DNA of 38,826 bases, taken from positions 1 to 38,826 of the forward strand of contig JAQGAU010000133.1 of assembly GCA_034698045.1 (NCBI GenBank), read 5' to 3'. Both the position numbers and the translations under genes were made by a program. This stretch comes from Paramacrobiotus richtersi (taxonomy: Eukaryota; Tardigrada; Eutardigrada; Parachela; Macrobiotidae). The notes under the pieces were generated by a model that had not been told where the DNA came from, ran no database searches, and saw only the letters and a program-made list of their open reading frames with translations. Positions 21,786-31,996 of the stretch are shown piece after piece (the first letter of the stretch is position 1; every line of letters starts with the position of its first letter).

Positions 21786-22110
21786 TTAGTGCGAAATCCA
21801 ACCTGAATGTTTCAGGAACAAACGCATCTGGAGTTCGTTCTGCAGCCGTGCTCTGGTCTCCAGCTTAGTGAACACTGCTTGCGCGGTGAACAACTGTCGA
21901 TGCTTTCCTTCTTCTTCGTGCGTGCGTGAGGCACCTGCGTGGGGCACCTCACACAGGCACAATTGTGCCACCAGCTGCTTACCCCCGTTTTGGTCAGCTT
22001 CCTTTAACTGCTCAAAATATTTATCCAGCTCCTCATGCTCGGCGTCAGACTTAGCCATGGCCGCATTGAAGGCCTGCAGTTCCTTCTGCGCCACTGCCAC
22101 AGCGGACCAA
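21786..22110 (-). pseudogene. Alpha copy E0, C-terminal fragment
   Basis: The minus strand reads a coiled-coil piece with AVAQKELQAFNAAMAKSDAE and ELDKYFEQLKEADQNGGK, a garbled middle, then QRQLF-like and LQNELQMRLF-like pieces. It lies directly downstream of copy E in the same orientation and duplicates only its last exon part. A small insertion replaces the LADAEYLRGVAETKNK segment seen in copies E and F. It is a partial tandem duplicate. Confidence 0.5.
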
Positions 22111-22128
22111 TACGCCGAACTAGAGAGC

Positions 22129-23577
22129 TTACATCTGATAGGTGCGAAAAATACCCTGCTGTACCTGGAACAAATGCATTTGGCGTTCTTTCTGCAGCTC
22201 TTCATTGGTTTCCGCGAGCGCAGAGACCAGTGCTGGCGCAGCGAACAGCTGCCGCTGCATGTCCATCATCTCCTTATTTTTCGTCTCGGCCACCCCACGC
22301 AGGTACTCCGCATCGGCTAACACTTGCGCAACCAACTCTTCACCCCCTTTTTGGTCAGCTTCCAACAACTGATCGAAATACTTGTTCAGCTCCTCGTCCT
22401 CCGCGTCAGACTCAGCCATAGCCGCATGGAAGACTTGCAGTTTCTTATGTCCCACAGTTAACTCGTTCTTGAGTACGACAGTTTCGTCCTGTTGATATTT
22501 TGAATTCAACTACCTGTTCAGAATCACGATCTGCTCACGCGCGGCCGTGAGTTCAGCTTGCGTGTGCTGGTAATTGTGACGAATCGGCTGCACTTTGTTA
22601 TGCTCTCGCACCAGCATCAACTCTAAATCCTTGATACGCTGATCACTATACAACGAGGGTGAAGAATAAGAAGAAACGGGCTGTCCAGGATAAGAAGCAA
22701 CGGCAACTGCATGGCATCCGCAGTCTGTGGTTGGGTCGCGTCCTTCTGAGTGGCAATCATTTGGTGGTCTCGCGGTCCATCCTCCTTGACGAAAGCGACT
22801 AAACCTGCCCTGCAAAGCCCTCTGCCGACGTGGCAATGCCGTTCGAATTCACTAGCATATTACCCACGGCATCACTTCCGGATGGAGGCTGGAGTTTTTA
22901 CGGATGGGTTGCCACTTCCTTTCCACAAAATACAGCATGCCGAGTCGTAAAAGTATATGTTTTTAAACGATTTTCGACAAGCAACGAACTACATGTCTAG
23001 TTTACTGAGCAAAACTGCAACAGCTTAACAAATTAATTAATCGCAGTATCATTGAAATCTCGGACAAATTCCTTGAAATGTAACATGTCAGGTGGCGTTG
23101 AAGTCACCTGAAACTAGCAGTAACTTTGGGGTTCTTACCGTAACGCCTGATTTGAAGGTCGAGCTTTTGAACTTCGGGCGAGCCGTGGTGGTGAGGGAAT
23201 GGTTAGTGGTCTTCTTAAAACTTTCTGTAGCTTGGCGGCGGAACAAGCCTGGTACAGCAAGTAAAGGTATGGCGTTCGCTGACTTGTCCACGGGGCTTGG
23301 GACGGTAAGTGTTGCAGATCCAACACGCACGGCATCTCATCTTGTCTTCGTCACTGTTGTCCAGGGTTCCAAACCGATGGTGGCACGATGTTACGAGGAA
23401 TACCTGTGACTGGACGGGCCTTTCGCGCAGACATAGGCAATGGTGTACCCTTTTGCGCTGACACTGGCAATGGGATAGCCATTCCTGTAGAAAGCCTCGC
23501 GTTGACTGTATAGCCTTATGAGGGGTACCTAGCTGTGTTGATGATCCTTGCTTCCCTTTCACGGGAATGGACAACAT
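22129..23577 (-). pseudogene. Alpha family copy E, near full length
   Basis: Exon 1 (23577 down to 23139) begins MLSIPVKGKQGSSTQLGTPH and reaches a good donor (G|GTAAGAAC). Exon 2 (about 22905 to 22129) contains the SGSDAV..MLVNSNG block, one acidic module, DQRIKDLELMLVREHNK and coiled coil to the stop at 22129-22131. Defects: the exon 2 acceptor reads TTTTGTGG where copy A has TTTGTAG, there are stops and shifts in the acidic module, and a TAG follows VILNR where copy A has a lysine. The same TAG is in copy F. The upstream flank mirrors that of copy D. Confidence 0.55.
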
Positions 23578-24290
23578 CTTCTGTTTTTTCACAGAACCGA
23601 GGGTGCAGATCTTGCGGTAATCAGGTAACAGAAGTAGTGGTAAAACTGTCCGAAGATTATTGAACAAAAAACGACAGTCAGAATCAACAAGGCATTCAGA
23701 GCTTGCCAGATTATGAATTCGCACCAGTCTAGTAGAGCGCGCTGAAATCATCAACTGTCGACTGCTGCCAGCAGACAAAGTCAGAGAAGGAAATTTCCAA
23801 AGCGCGTTAGAAGCGAAAGCCATGCTGTATACAATGGTGGTCCTTATTCGATTGCACAACAGGCGTGCGTTGATGCGTGTCTCCGTCCGTCTCCTTATCG
23901 GTTACACTGTATGGCACTTTTGTATCGAACTGCAAATTGTATGGCGATTAGCTGTCCTTAAAAGATACAATTGTATGGCGGTCAATTGTCCTTCAAAAAT
24001 ATCTCATCATTTTCATCTCGTTATCAGAAGAATGTGGTGGGAATAGCGCTTCCTTCCCAGAAGAATGCTAGTCGTAAGGCGTAAACAAGATGCTAAGAAA
24101 TCTCTATGGATTCTCATTAGAGATTCTAGCTTTTGCGGGCAGTGGAATTTTGAAATAGCTTACCACCATTCATCCATGTATTCGAATAATGCTCAAAAGG
24201 TAAACGTGCAAAAACGAATTAAACCATTTTCACTGCGGCATTTCCAAATTAATGGACACAGCGCTCGACATCAGCCAGAAAGCAAATGCT
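23578..24290 (-). repeat. 5' flank of alpha copy E (right arm of inverted duplication)
   Basis: Reverse complement of the copy D flank at 20000-20646. It also holds a small local duplication: an AATTGTATGGCG block followed by TGTCCTT occurs twice between 23934 and 23990. Together with exon 1 the two arms each span over 1 kb, separated by about 2 kb that contains R3 and the exon 2 copies. Confidence 0.65.
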
Positions 24291-24299
24291 ATTTCTAGC

Positions 24300-24450
24300 C
24301 TGTACATTGCATACTGAATGGAGTATGTCGGACAGGCGGTGCTACGTTCGGGGCATTCCTACTGAAGGGATTCGACGTTTCCTTTTAACAATGTCCGCTT
24401 GGCTGTTTCGAAGTGATCTGGTAGCTTAGGGGGTGCGATGGCGTCTTGGC
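24300..24450. other. Short spacer
   Basis: No match to alpha, beta or R3 was seen and there is no open frame of note. Confidence 0.35.
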
Positions 24451-25200
24451 ACGCTGCGCCCTAAACGCACTACTGGACTACTCCTTTGGCGTCTTTGGAC
24501 TGCGGCAGTACCTCGAACGGACCATTCTGCTTTAGCACAGCGATGATGCCGCATTTGTACTGTTTGCGATCACCAGCCTGATGCCATGCATTCAATACCT
24601 AGTCCAAACGCAGAACGCTCCCGAAGGAAACGAACTGCATCACTCCAGTCCGCACCTCAAATCGACGAGCAATCCATTCTCTTCCTTTTTGGTAAATAAG
24701 CCATCCATAACAGACTGAGTTATCGCTTTCTCGGACCGATACAGCGTTCTGTCGGAAGACTCGACCGCGGAAGATTGCTCGGTTTCTAGCATGGAAATTT
24801 CTTGAGCTTTCTGAGGACCAAGATATGCTTTTTGCAAGCGGGGAAAAGGGTTTCCTAAACTGTCTGATGCGCTACAAATCATACGTGGGCTGGCAGTTTT
24901 GTGCACCAAAAAAAGCCTGCATAAGAGAATTATAGACTGTTCTTGCTCCTCTCCACAATTCCCGATAAATCAATAAACGATGATTCAGAAAATAGAACCG
25001 CAAACTAACGAATACAAGGCGAGCGATAAACAATGCAGCGGAAAGAGTCAGTTAGCTCAAACTGCAAGATAACAAAATTAATGGGATATGCAGGTACATA
25101 AGAAGAAGAACTGTGGTAATGCGAGGCTGCGCGCTCTTGACCCATCTGTCTGTAAACAATTACTGTTCGCAAGCCGTCCGCCATAATGCGCAACTACGCA
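24450..25200 (-). pseudogene. Beta segment copy 3, downstream of alpha copy F
   Basis: Reading on the minus strand from 25183, MADGLRTVIVYRQMG matches the beta start of copy 1. The 24640-24909 frame reads ETEQSSAVESSDRTLYRSEK and TQSVMDGLFTKKEENGL. Across a stop/start overlap near 24648, the next frame reads MQFVSFGSVLRLD, a TAG, then WHQAGDRKQYKCGIIAVLKQ and ending QSKDA. The order and orientation relative to copy F equal those of copy 1 to alpha copy A. No family is recognised. The overlap may hide a lost intron or a single shift. Confidence 0.4.
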
Positions 25201-25526
25201 TTCAGCTAAACGCAGTCGTCCACAACGACATTATCCCAAAACCAGCCGTTTCACCATAATTTACTTGAAGATTTAGTTACTGCATAGGAAACTCCATACA
25301 ATAAAATCCGATCCTACAAAAAGCACCGCAGTTCTGGCGAAGAGAAACAAAAATTTTAGATTGTTCGGATCAACAGGGATAATGTCAGGCAGTTTAAAGT
25401 ACCAAGAGAAGTAAATACAAACGAAATCGCGAAAACATATGTCTCGCTAAGAAATTAACGTTATGAACTTATGCGCAGACAAACAAGACATGCCAAAAGC
25501 GGACCAGTACGCCGCAGAATAACAGC

Positions 25527-26330
25527 TTACATCTGATTGGTGCGAAAACTATCCTGCTGTTCCTGGAACAAATGCGTTTGGCGTTCTTTCTGCAGCTCTT
25601 CTTTGGTTTCCTTCAGCACAGATACCACCGCTTGCGCAGCGAACAACTGCCGCTGCATGTTCATCATCTCCTTATTTTTCGTCTCGGCCATCCCACGCAG
25701 GTACTCCGCATCGGCTAACACTTGCGCAACCAACTCTTCACCCCCTTTTTGGTCAGTTTCCAACAACTGATCGAAATACTTGTTCAGCTCCTCGTCCTCC
25801 GCGTCAGACTCAGCCATAGCCGCATGGAAGACTTGCAGTTTCTTATGTCCCACAGTTAACTCGTTCTTGAGTACGACAGTTTCGTCCTGTTGATATTTTG
25901 AATTCAACTACCTGTTCAGAATCACGATCTGCTCACGCGCGGCCGTGAGTTCAGCTTGCGTGTGCTGGTAATTGTGACGAATCGGCTGCACTTTGTTATG
26001 CTCTCGCACCAGCATCAGCTCTGAATCCTTGATACGCTGATCACTATACAACGAGGGAGAAGAATAGCCAGCCAGCCAAATAAGTAGCAACGGGCTGTCC
26101 AGGATCAGAAGCAACGGCATTCGGCAACTGCATAGCATCCGCAGTCTGTGGTTGGGTCGCGTCCTTCTGAGTGACAATCATGTGGTGGTCTCGCGGTTCA
26201 TCCTCCTCGCCGCAAGCGACTGAATCGTGCCCTGCAAATCCCTCTGCTGACGTGGCAATGCCGTTCGAATTCACTAGCATATTACCCACGGCATCGCTTC
26301 CGGATGGAGGCTGGAGTTTTTACGGATGGG
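25527..26330 (-). pseudogene. Alpha family copy F, exon 2 only
   Basis: Almost identical to copy E exon 2 and its preceding intron. It includes the NSNGIATSAEGFAGHDSVAC block, one acidic module with IVTQKDATQ and ADAMQLPN, a coiled coil after DQRIK, and the same TAG after ILNR. The final frame starting near 25907 runs uninterrupted to TRNQ-like residues and a stop at 25527-25529. Homology with copy E ends near 26565, at the position of the exon 1 splice donor, so exon 1 is absent. It is a recent duplicate of an already broken copy E or its ancestor. Confidence 0.55.
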
Positions 26331-26566
26331 TTGCCACCTTTTTACATGGCATAGCATGCCGAGTCGTAAAAGTATATGTTTTTGAACGATTTTCGATTTT
26401 CGACGACAAGCAACGAAAAACATGTCTAGTTTACTGAGCAAAACTGCAACAGCTTAACAAATTAATTAATCGCAGTATCATTGAAATTTCGGACAAATTC
26501 CTTGAAATGTAACATGTCAGGTGGCGTTGAAGTCACCTGAAACTAGCAGTAGCTTTGGGGTTCTAC

Positions 26567-26700
26567 AGTACGGTATCATGACTGTGATGAAAAAGAGTGA
26601 TGATTGAGGTACTGTTGCAGTCCAAAGACAACGCCAAAAACCCGGCCGTGAAAGTAGCATCCAGGAACGCTTATCGCTGCAGAGTTTGACAAGAAGTCGG
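26567..26700 (+). pseudogene. Beta fragment copy 4
   Basis: The segment contains GTACTGTTGCAGTCCAAAGA and the CAGGAACGCTTATCGCTG block, which match beta copy 1 (14210-14270). It encodes a fragment like EVLLQSKD followed by RNAYRC after shifts. It directly abuts the broken end of copy F in opposite orientation, marking a rearrangement junction. Confidence 0.45.
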
Positions 26701-27480
26701 CCAGGTTAGCGTGTTGCTGCCAAACACCTTGACAGTCTGAACCATCGTCTCAGGCCAGAAAATTCGACCGCGGTCAAACGAAGCACAACTGGAGAGCTCG
26801 CTACTCGAACTACAGATAAAGTAAGCTTGGTTGCGGATTATCCACTGTCACTCGACTTCCGCACCATCTGCCACAACCTCCAGTGGCTGGGATTTTTGAC
26901 TGCTTGTACGCGAGTACACCAAACCGGGGTGCGTCGTGTCTACTCCGGTTCGTGTGGAGCGAGCACAATCGTAACCAAAGCTTTAATAAACACATTTCCT
27001 GCTCGAATAACTTAGCGTTTCATCCAAACTTCTTCACGCAGATATCACAAAGTACACATATATATGATGGTCACTCCGAATCATTTTCAGCCCTGAGGTT
27101 TGTTTCGCTAATTTTAAAAGAAATTTCTAACATTTCTAAATTCATTTTAAAATTTCAGAAGCACGCCTCCGGGCTAAGAATAGTTGGGAACGAGTATCGT
27201 ATATACGTGCAGTTTTTGATATAATCACAAAGAAGTTTGGACAGAAGGCTGAGTTATTTGAAAAGGTAATGTGTTAAAACTTTTCACCGCTATTGTGCAA
27301 CAGCCGGACGTTGCGGGCACAAATAGATTTCAAGACACTATTTATCGAAGTTCCATGACCATATTAGCTTAGTTTCTCCGCAGTGTGCATTCCTTCATAA
27401 ATAGACTCTTGGCAGTTGTATCCGTCTGTACTTCCAACTGCCTCATGTATATTTCTGGCTGAACTCTTTATAGTATTCCT
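26701..27480. other. Spacer, no recognised gene
   Basis: There are short frames only. An AATAAA-containing stretch lies near 26985. The right part becomes A+T-rich. Alpha 5' flank homology begins only near 27500. Confidence 0.35.
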
Positions 27481-27529
27481 TGTGTTGACCCGGCGCATGA
27501 CCATATATGGTTCGGAAAAGAAGATCAAC

Positions 27530-28150
27530 AGAAACGCACTCCTGTTGTGCAATTGGATAACGACCGCTACCGTATACAGCATGGCATCCGCTTCTAACGC
27601 GCATCGGACATTACTCTGATTTTGTCTGCTGGCTGCAGTCGACAGTTGATGATTTCAGCGCACTCTACTAGACTGGTGCAAATTCACAATCTGTCTAGCG
27701 CTGAATGCTTTGTTAATTTTGACTATCGTTTCTGGTTAATTCGCTCAATAATATTCGAACAGTTTTACCGCTACTTTGTTATCTAATTACCAAAAGATCT
27801 ACACCGTCCGTTCTGCGGAAAAAGAGGAAATGTCGTCCATTCCCCTGAAAGGTAAGCAAGGAATAACGAGACAGCTGTAGACACCTCGCAAGGCTATCCA
27901 GTCACCGCTTTCTACACGAAAGACTATCCCGTTGCCAGTTTCGGCGCGTAAGCTTATGCCAGTAACTGGTATTCTCAGGAACATCGTGGCACCATCAGTT
28001 TCCAAGCCAGCGACATCGTGACGAAGACAAGATAACTTGCCCTGGGTGTTGGATCCGCACCACTTACCGTCTCTAGCCCTGTGAATAAATCAACGAACGC
28101 CAAACCTTTGCTTGCTGTACCAGGCTCGTTGCGCTACCAAGCTTTATAAA
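27530..28150 (+). pseudogene. Alpha family copy G, 5' flank and exon 1
   Basis: The flank (27530-27829) matches copies D and E. Exon 1 starts at 27830 with MSSIPLKGKQGITRQL and meets a TAG, then continues shifted with RKAIQSPL-like and PVSAR-like pieces and later GSAPLTVSSPVNKSTNAKP. Homology fades near 28150 before a splice donor. No exon 2 follows. This is the last alpha copy before the transposon neighbourhood. Confidence 0.5.
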
Positions 28151-28540
28151 GCTCTATAAAGATCGCTAGAGCTTGTTTTATACTGCCGTCGGTATCATAA
28201 TCTGATCGTGTCAGATCGTGTCAGATGCCCCATGGTGTTTTATACTGCAGTCCTTCGGTATCGGTAGCAGTATCGTAAAAGTAGAAAAGGGGTTCGGTGA
28301 AACTGATCACCGGAGCTACTGATGGCTCCCGGATGCATCTACTGACAAATGAGCGTGGCTTCATATGTCGGTAGCAGATCCGCCAACTGACCAATTGCAG
28401 CACATGTATCCTTTGTTTGGCTGCTGCATTGAGCAATTCGTTCTATCAAGAAAGCGCGGAATTATATTTCGTGTTTTTGTAAACCCACCATTTTTCAAAA
28501 GGATACGTGCATTGGCATTGGTCACAAATAACAATTTGCA
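28151..28540. repeat. Spacer with small tandem duplications
   Basis: GTTTTATACTGC followed shortly by CGGTAT occurs at about 28173 and 28237. Between them the ten-mer GATCGTGTCA is repeated in tandem (28205-28224). The remainder holds no recognised gene. This could be the left margin of the Harbinger-type neighbourhood, but I found no terminal inverted repeat. Confidence 0.45.
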
Positions 28541-28542
28541 AG

Positions 28543-30760
28543 ATGGGAGGCACACGTAGAGTCCTCAACAAATTCAACCCCGCCGATACCGAGAGTTTGG
28601 TTTCCATCGTGCACAACAACGAGAGTTCGTGGAAGACAAAACATAAAGAGTACATGGAAAGTAACAAGACCCCAATATGAAAAGTCATCGCAGCCTATAT
28701 TCCGGGAAAAACAGGTAAACGAAACGAATTAGATGCCCAACTTCGTGAAAATGTATAAATCTTCGTAATTTGAATTTACAGATCTTCATTAACTGCATTA
28801 ACACGAACCTTCTTCTTCCCGAGAATAATAAGCATTGCGAATTTCTAATTTTGTTGACTGTTTTCTCTACTTTCATGGGATACGCATAGCTGCAACTCTG
28901 ATTAATAACAGCTGTATCCCTATTTTAATGTCATTTTATATTTTGTTTTTCGTTTGCTGTTGCATATTGACTAATCTACAGATATAATGGTGAGCACGGA
29001 TAACCAGTGAATTTCACAACACGTATCCAATGTGTCGCCGTTGCAACCGCCGTATTCAGTGTCAAAGACTGTTGTTCCAACTTTGCCGTTTGAAAGTTCA
29101 TTGATTATATTTTATTAATAAAGTTTTGTATTGTCTCAACAGATTTCTCCGATTACATTGTAACTACTGTAAACTACGAATATAGTACATGTATCAGCTC
29201 TGGTATAGTATATTGCAGTGGACAGGGCGTCTGCAATGGCGACATAGCTTCTTCTGCGTACGTTTCCTCTTGTCTTCTGGTATTCTGGAAGTGCAATGTT
29301 CTTCAAATAGTTTTTATGGTTTTATTGTCCTTACTTTTAGCGGTCGACTGCAAAAATCACTGGAACAATCTCCGTGGGAGCTTTCGTGAAAAACACAAGG
29401 AAGTCCATGTGAACCCTAGTGGAGCGGCTGCCAAGCGTAACAAAAAGTGGGCGCACTTTGATAGCATGCTGTTTTTGAAGGATGTGCTCGCAATGGCTCC
29501 GTAAGTTCACAGTGGAGATTGTCATTTAAACAAGGCGGTAATTAATGTAACGTACTCAACAAACAATAACATGCTTAATTTAGACGAAAATGTCACGAAA
29601 TATATTTAAAAATTAACCAATGCTGGCGAAATACAGTCTCTCAAATTAATTTTTGAATAATAAGGGCGTGTAGAAAATGAGCAGTGTTTAGTGTGCAAAC
29701 TAAACCCAAACGTTGTTATAGCACGGTCGATAATCTTGCGGAAGGGAGCACAGAAGCTACAGACGCGGACCAAGAGGAAGAAGGCGAAGACGTTTTTCAA
29801 GATGGAACCCAGCTACTTTGTGACGACGATTTTGTTGAACAAGCGCCAACAAGCAGCGGAACGGGCACGCAGAATGCGTTTAATAATAACAGCGGCGCGA
29901 TGGACTGTAGTACTCAGCGTTCTGCTAAAAAAACCTGTATGTCTATATATTTTATTAAATGGCATTATTATAGATTTGGTATCTTATCAGTATAAGTTAT
30001 TATATTTTTATTAGTAGTTATTAGTTATCATATTTATTATCAGAAAATGGGCGGTTCAGCTAATAGACTTGATGAATCTGACGTAAATATGCTATAGTCT
30101 AAAAATGCAAAATAATTATTGAAGGCCTGATTCAACCGCTAATATTCCAGAACGTAAAAGGATTTATCTCCACAAGAAAATCATGTTACTTTTTTCATTT
30201 TTTTCCTCGCGTTCTGAGAACAATCTTCCAGCCTGTTGATCATTGGGATTTGTATGCTCAATATTAGGGCATTTCCAAATAAAAAAACGACATTTTCAGT
30301 CGTTTATATTAGTATTTCTCATGCTGTATATACTAGGAAAAAATTGTGGTTTTCATTAATTTTCATTTCATTTCATTTGAAATTTCATTTCATTTCTGGT
30401 ATTTGCTTGTTTTGTACTACGAGATTTAGCTAGCAAATGTACTCCGAGATGCAGTTAGTAATGTAGGTAGTTAGTAGTTAATGATATGATGATGACATGC
30501 GCCTTTTGGTAGTTCCGACAGCTGCCTTTGGGAACAAAAAAGCGCCGGCGCAGTGGAGGATATGACCAGTTGGTACATGAACTGTCACGGCAAAACCAGC
30601 CGGACGAGGAAGGGAACTTGGAACCCAGAAACTCATGGAAGCAATTACGGCTAACACGGCAGCGAAAACAGACGAAGAAGCATTCGGTACTAGTTAGAAA
30701 ACTAGAATATTTTAGGGCGTGCGGGTGCGCTTGTAACACATTAAAATACGGAGCGTAGCG
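28543..30760 (+). pseudogene. MADF domain gene, probable BESS C terminus
   Basis: MADF proteins are DNA-binding factors, and related Myb/SANT-like proteins are the usual partner of Harbinger transposases. Exon 1 (28543-28714) starts MGGTRRVLNKFNPADTESLV. Exon 2 (29341-29500) reads DCKNHWNNLRGSFREKHKEV, then KKWAHFDSMLFLKDVL. These join in phase and give the MADF layout (LVxxV, CKxxWxxLR, SG, W..F..M.FL). Exon 3 (29692-29936) is acidic. Exon 4 (from 30522) has KKRRRSGGYDQLV and, in a second frame, DEEAFGTS, like a BESS motif. Defects: a TGA (28678-28680) where MADF has a conserved Trp, a phase clash between exons 3 and 4 near an A7 run, and frame switches in exon 4. Confidence 0.6.
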
Positions 30761-30983
30761 ACATACACGGTGCGTAATTTAGCGTGTATGTGCGTGTAAT
30801 TCGTGTCCGTACGGCAAGCACGTGCGCCAACCATCCGTAACAAACACGCATGACGCGGTTTGACAAACTGACTTGCCATATGCAATCTTACGAACCAGTA
30901 GTGATAATTCTATTTTCTTCTGACAGTACTTGGTAGTTTCTGGTAAAATTTTATACTCGTGTGATCGGGATAAAAACATCAAA

Positions 30984-31945
30984 ATGGTGGAGACTGTTTT
31001 GGTTCCTCCACCAGTATCGAACGGCTGGTTGGAGAAGAGGAAGAAACTTTCGAAAGAAGCTTTCGAAAATCTGGAACACGGTACGGTTGACAGGGAGCCA
31101 GTTACCAGTGTCGCATCTAATTGTGGAAGACTTTCGCTACAACTACACGCTGTTTTCTAGCTCTTGAGAGGGTCCGTATTCTTGAAGACGAATCTGGCAT
31201 CCCAGAAGAGACTGCTGGGAACCCAGCTGGTAAGCCAAATAAGCACGAAAAAGCGGCATCATTAATTACGCTTTTACACAGTCACAGTGTACTTTTTCAG
31301 AGCATTCTGACAGTTCTGGGTTTCCAGGTGTAAGTGCTGGGAAGCCAGCTGAGAGTGGCCTGAACGCGGATTGCTTTCTGCAAACGGATAGTGATGACGA
31401 CGGTAAGGCACATTTTATTTACATTTTATTTTCGGATTTTGTCTTGTTGATGGGCTCACCTATGGCTTACAGGGCCGTACGTGGATATCCATGCCATGAG
31501 TGGCGTTCCAGCTCGAGGTCCTGGGAACCCAGGAGGTGGCGCTGGGATCCCAGCAGGTGGTGCTGGGTACCCAGCAAGTGGGGGAGGAAATCGGGCCCGC
31601 GGAGGAGGACGTGGCGGCTTTGTGAGTCGCCGGGATGCCAATCGCTCTGATGGCTTTCAGGCCTTCCTTCGCGCCAAAACTGCTGACGAGCGCCGTGCGC
31701 AGGACTTCCGCATTCTGGAGGACGATAAAGTTCGTCATGGTCGCGAGGAAGAGCGCGCCACGCGGGACCAACGCCGTCGACTGGAAGATTTGGCCATGTT
31801 GCAGGCGCGCGCTGCGGAGGATGCGGCCACCGAAAGGCGTTGGAAGCGCGAAGACCAGTCGCTTTTGGACAAGCGAGCCCGGGAAGATTTGGCCAAGCAA
31901 GACCAGTGGGACGTGTCCGTGTATTACATGCGCCGGCGCCGTTAG
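30984..31945 (+). CDS. Four-exon coiled-coil gene with AGxPA repeats, unknown
   Basis: Exons 30984-31080, 31161-31229, 31328-31402 and 31473-31945 all join in phase 1 with GT-AG borders, giving 237 residues without interruption. The N terminus is MVETVLVPPPVSNGWLEKRK. The middle is Gly/Pro-rich with five AGxPA-type pentapeptides (AGNPA, AGKPA, PGNPG, AGIPA, AGYPA). The C-terminal 105 residues are a highly charged coiled coil (RRAQDFRILEDDKVRHGREE onward) ending YYMRRRR. Each pentapeptide is encoded by a DNA palindrome. It lies between the MADF gene and the transposase, all in one orientation, so it may be an accessory protein of the element. It is the only multi-exon gene here with no visible defect. 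The family is unknown to me. Confidence 0.55.
31214..31227. repeat. Palindrome 1, GCTGGG-AA-CCCAGC
   Basis: Perfect 14-bp palindrome at the 3' end of exon 2 of the coiled-coil gene, just before the splice donor. It encodes AGNPA. Confidence 0.85.
31316..31349. repeat. Palindromes 2a/2b around a splice acceptor
   Basis: CTGG-GTTT-CCAG (31316-31327) ends exactly at the AG acceptor of exon 3. GCTGG-GAAG-CCAGC (31336-31349) lies in exon 3 and encodes AGKPA. The second has perfect 5-bp arms around GAAG. Confidence 0.7.
31519..31576. repeat. Palindromes 3-5, tight cluster of three
   Basis: TCCTGGGAACCCAGGA (31519-31534), GCTGGGATCCCAGC (31541-31554) and TGCTGGGTACCCAGCA (31561-31576) are all perfect. 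They lie in exon 4 in the same reading frame, with start-to-start distances of about 21 bp, and encode PGNPG, AGIPA and AGYPA. Confidence 0.9.
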
Positions 31946-31965
31946 TTAGGTATATCTTATTATAT

Positions 31966-31996
31966 GCAGGGATCCCTGCTCACCTGGGAACCCAGG
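31966..31996. repeat. Palindromes 6-7 downstream of the coiled-coil gene
   Basis: GCAGGGATCCCTGC (31966-31979) and CCTGGGAACCCAGG (31983-31996) are perfect palindromes in non-coding sequence about 20 bp after the stop codon. A similar pair lies just after the transposase stop. Confidence 0.9.

Noticed and set aside
22129..22421. Plus-strand open frames opposite the alpha coiled coil
   Set aside because: They are antisense shadows of the charged coiled-coil codons on the minus strand.
30360..30410. CATTT-rich tandem stretch
   Set aside because: Ordinary low-complexity sequence in an intron-like region.
31456..31900. Minus-strand proline-rich frames opposite the coiled-coil gene
   Set aside because: Mirror reading of the Gly/Pro palindromic repeats; no splice-compatible structure.
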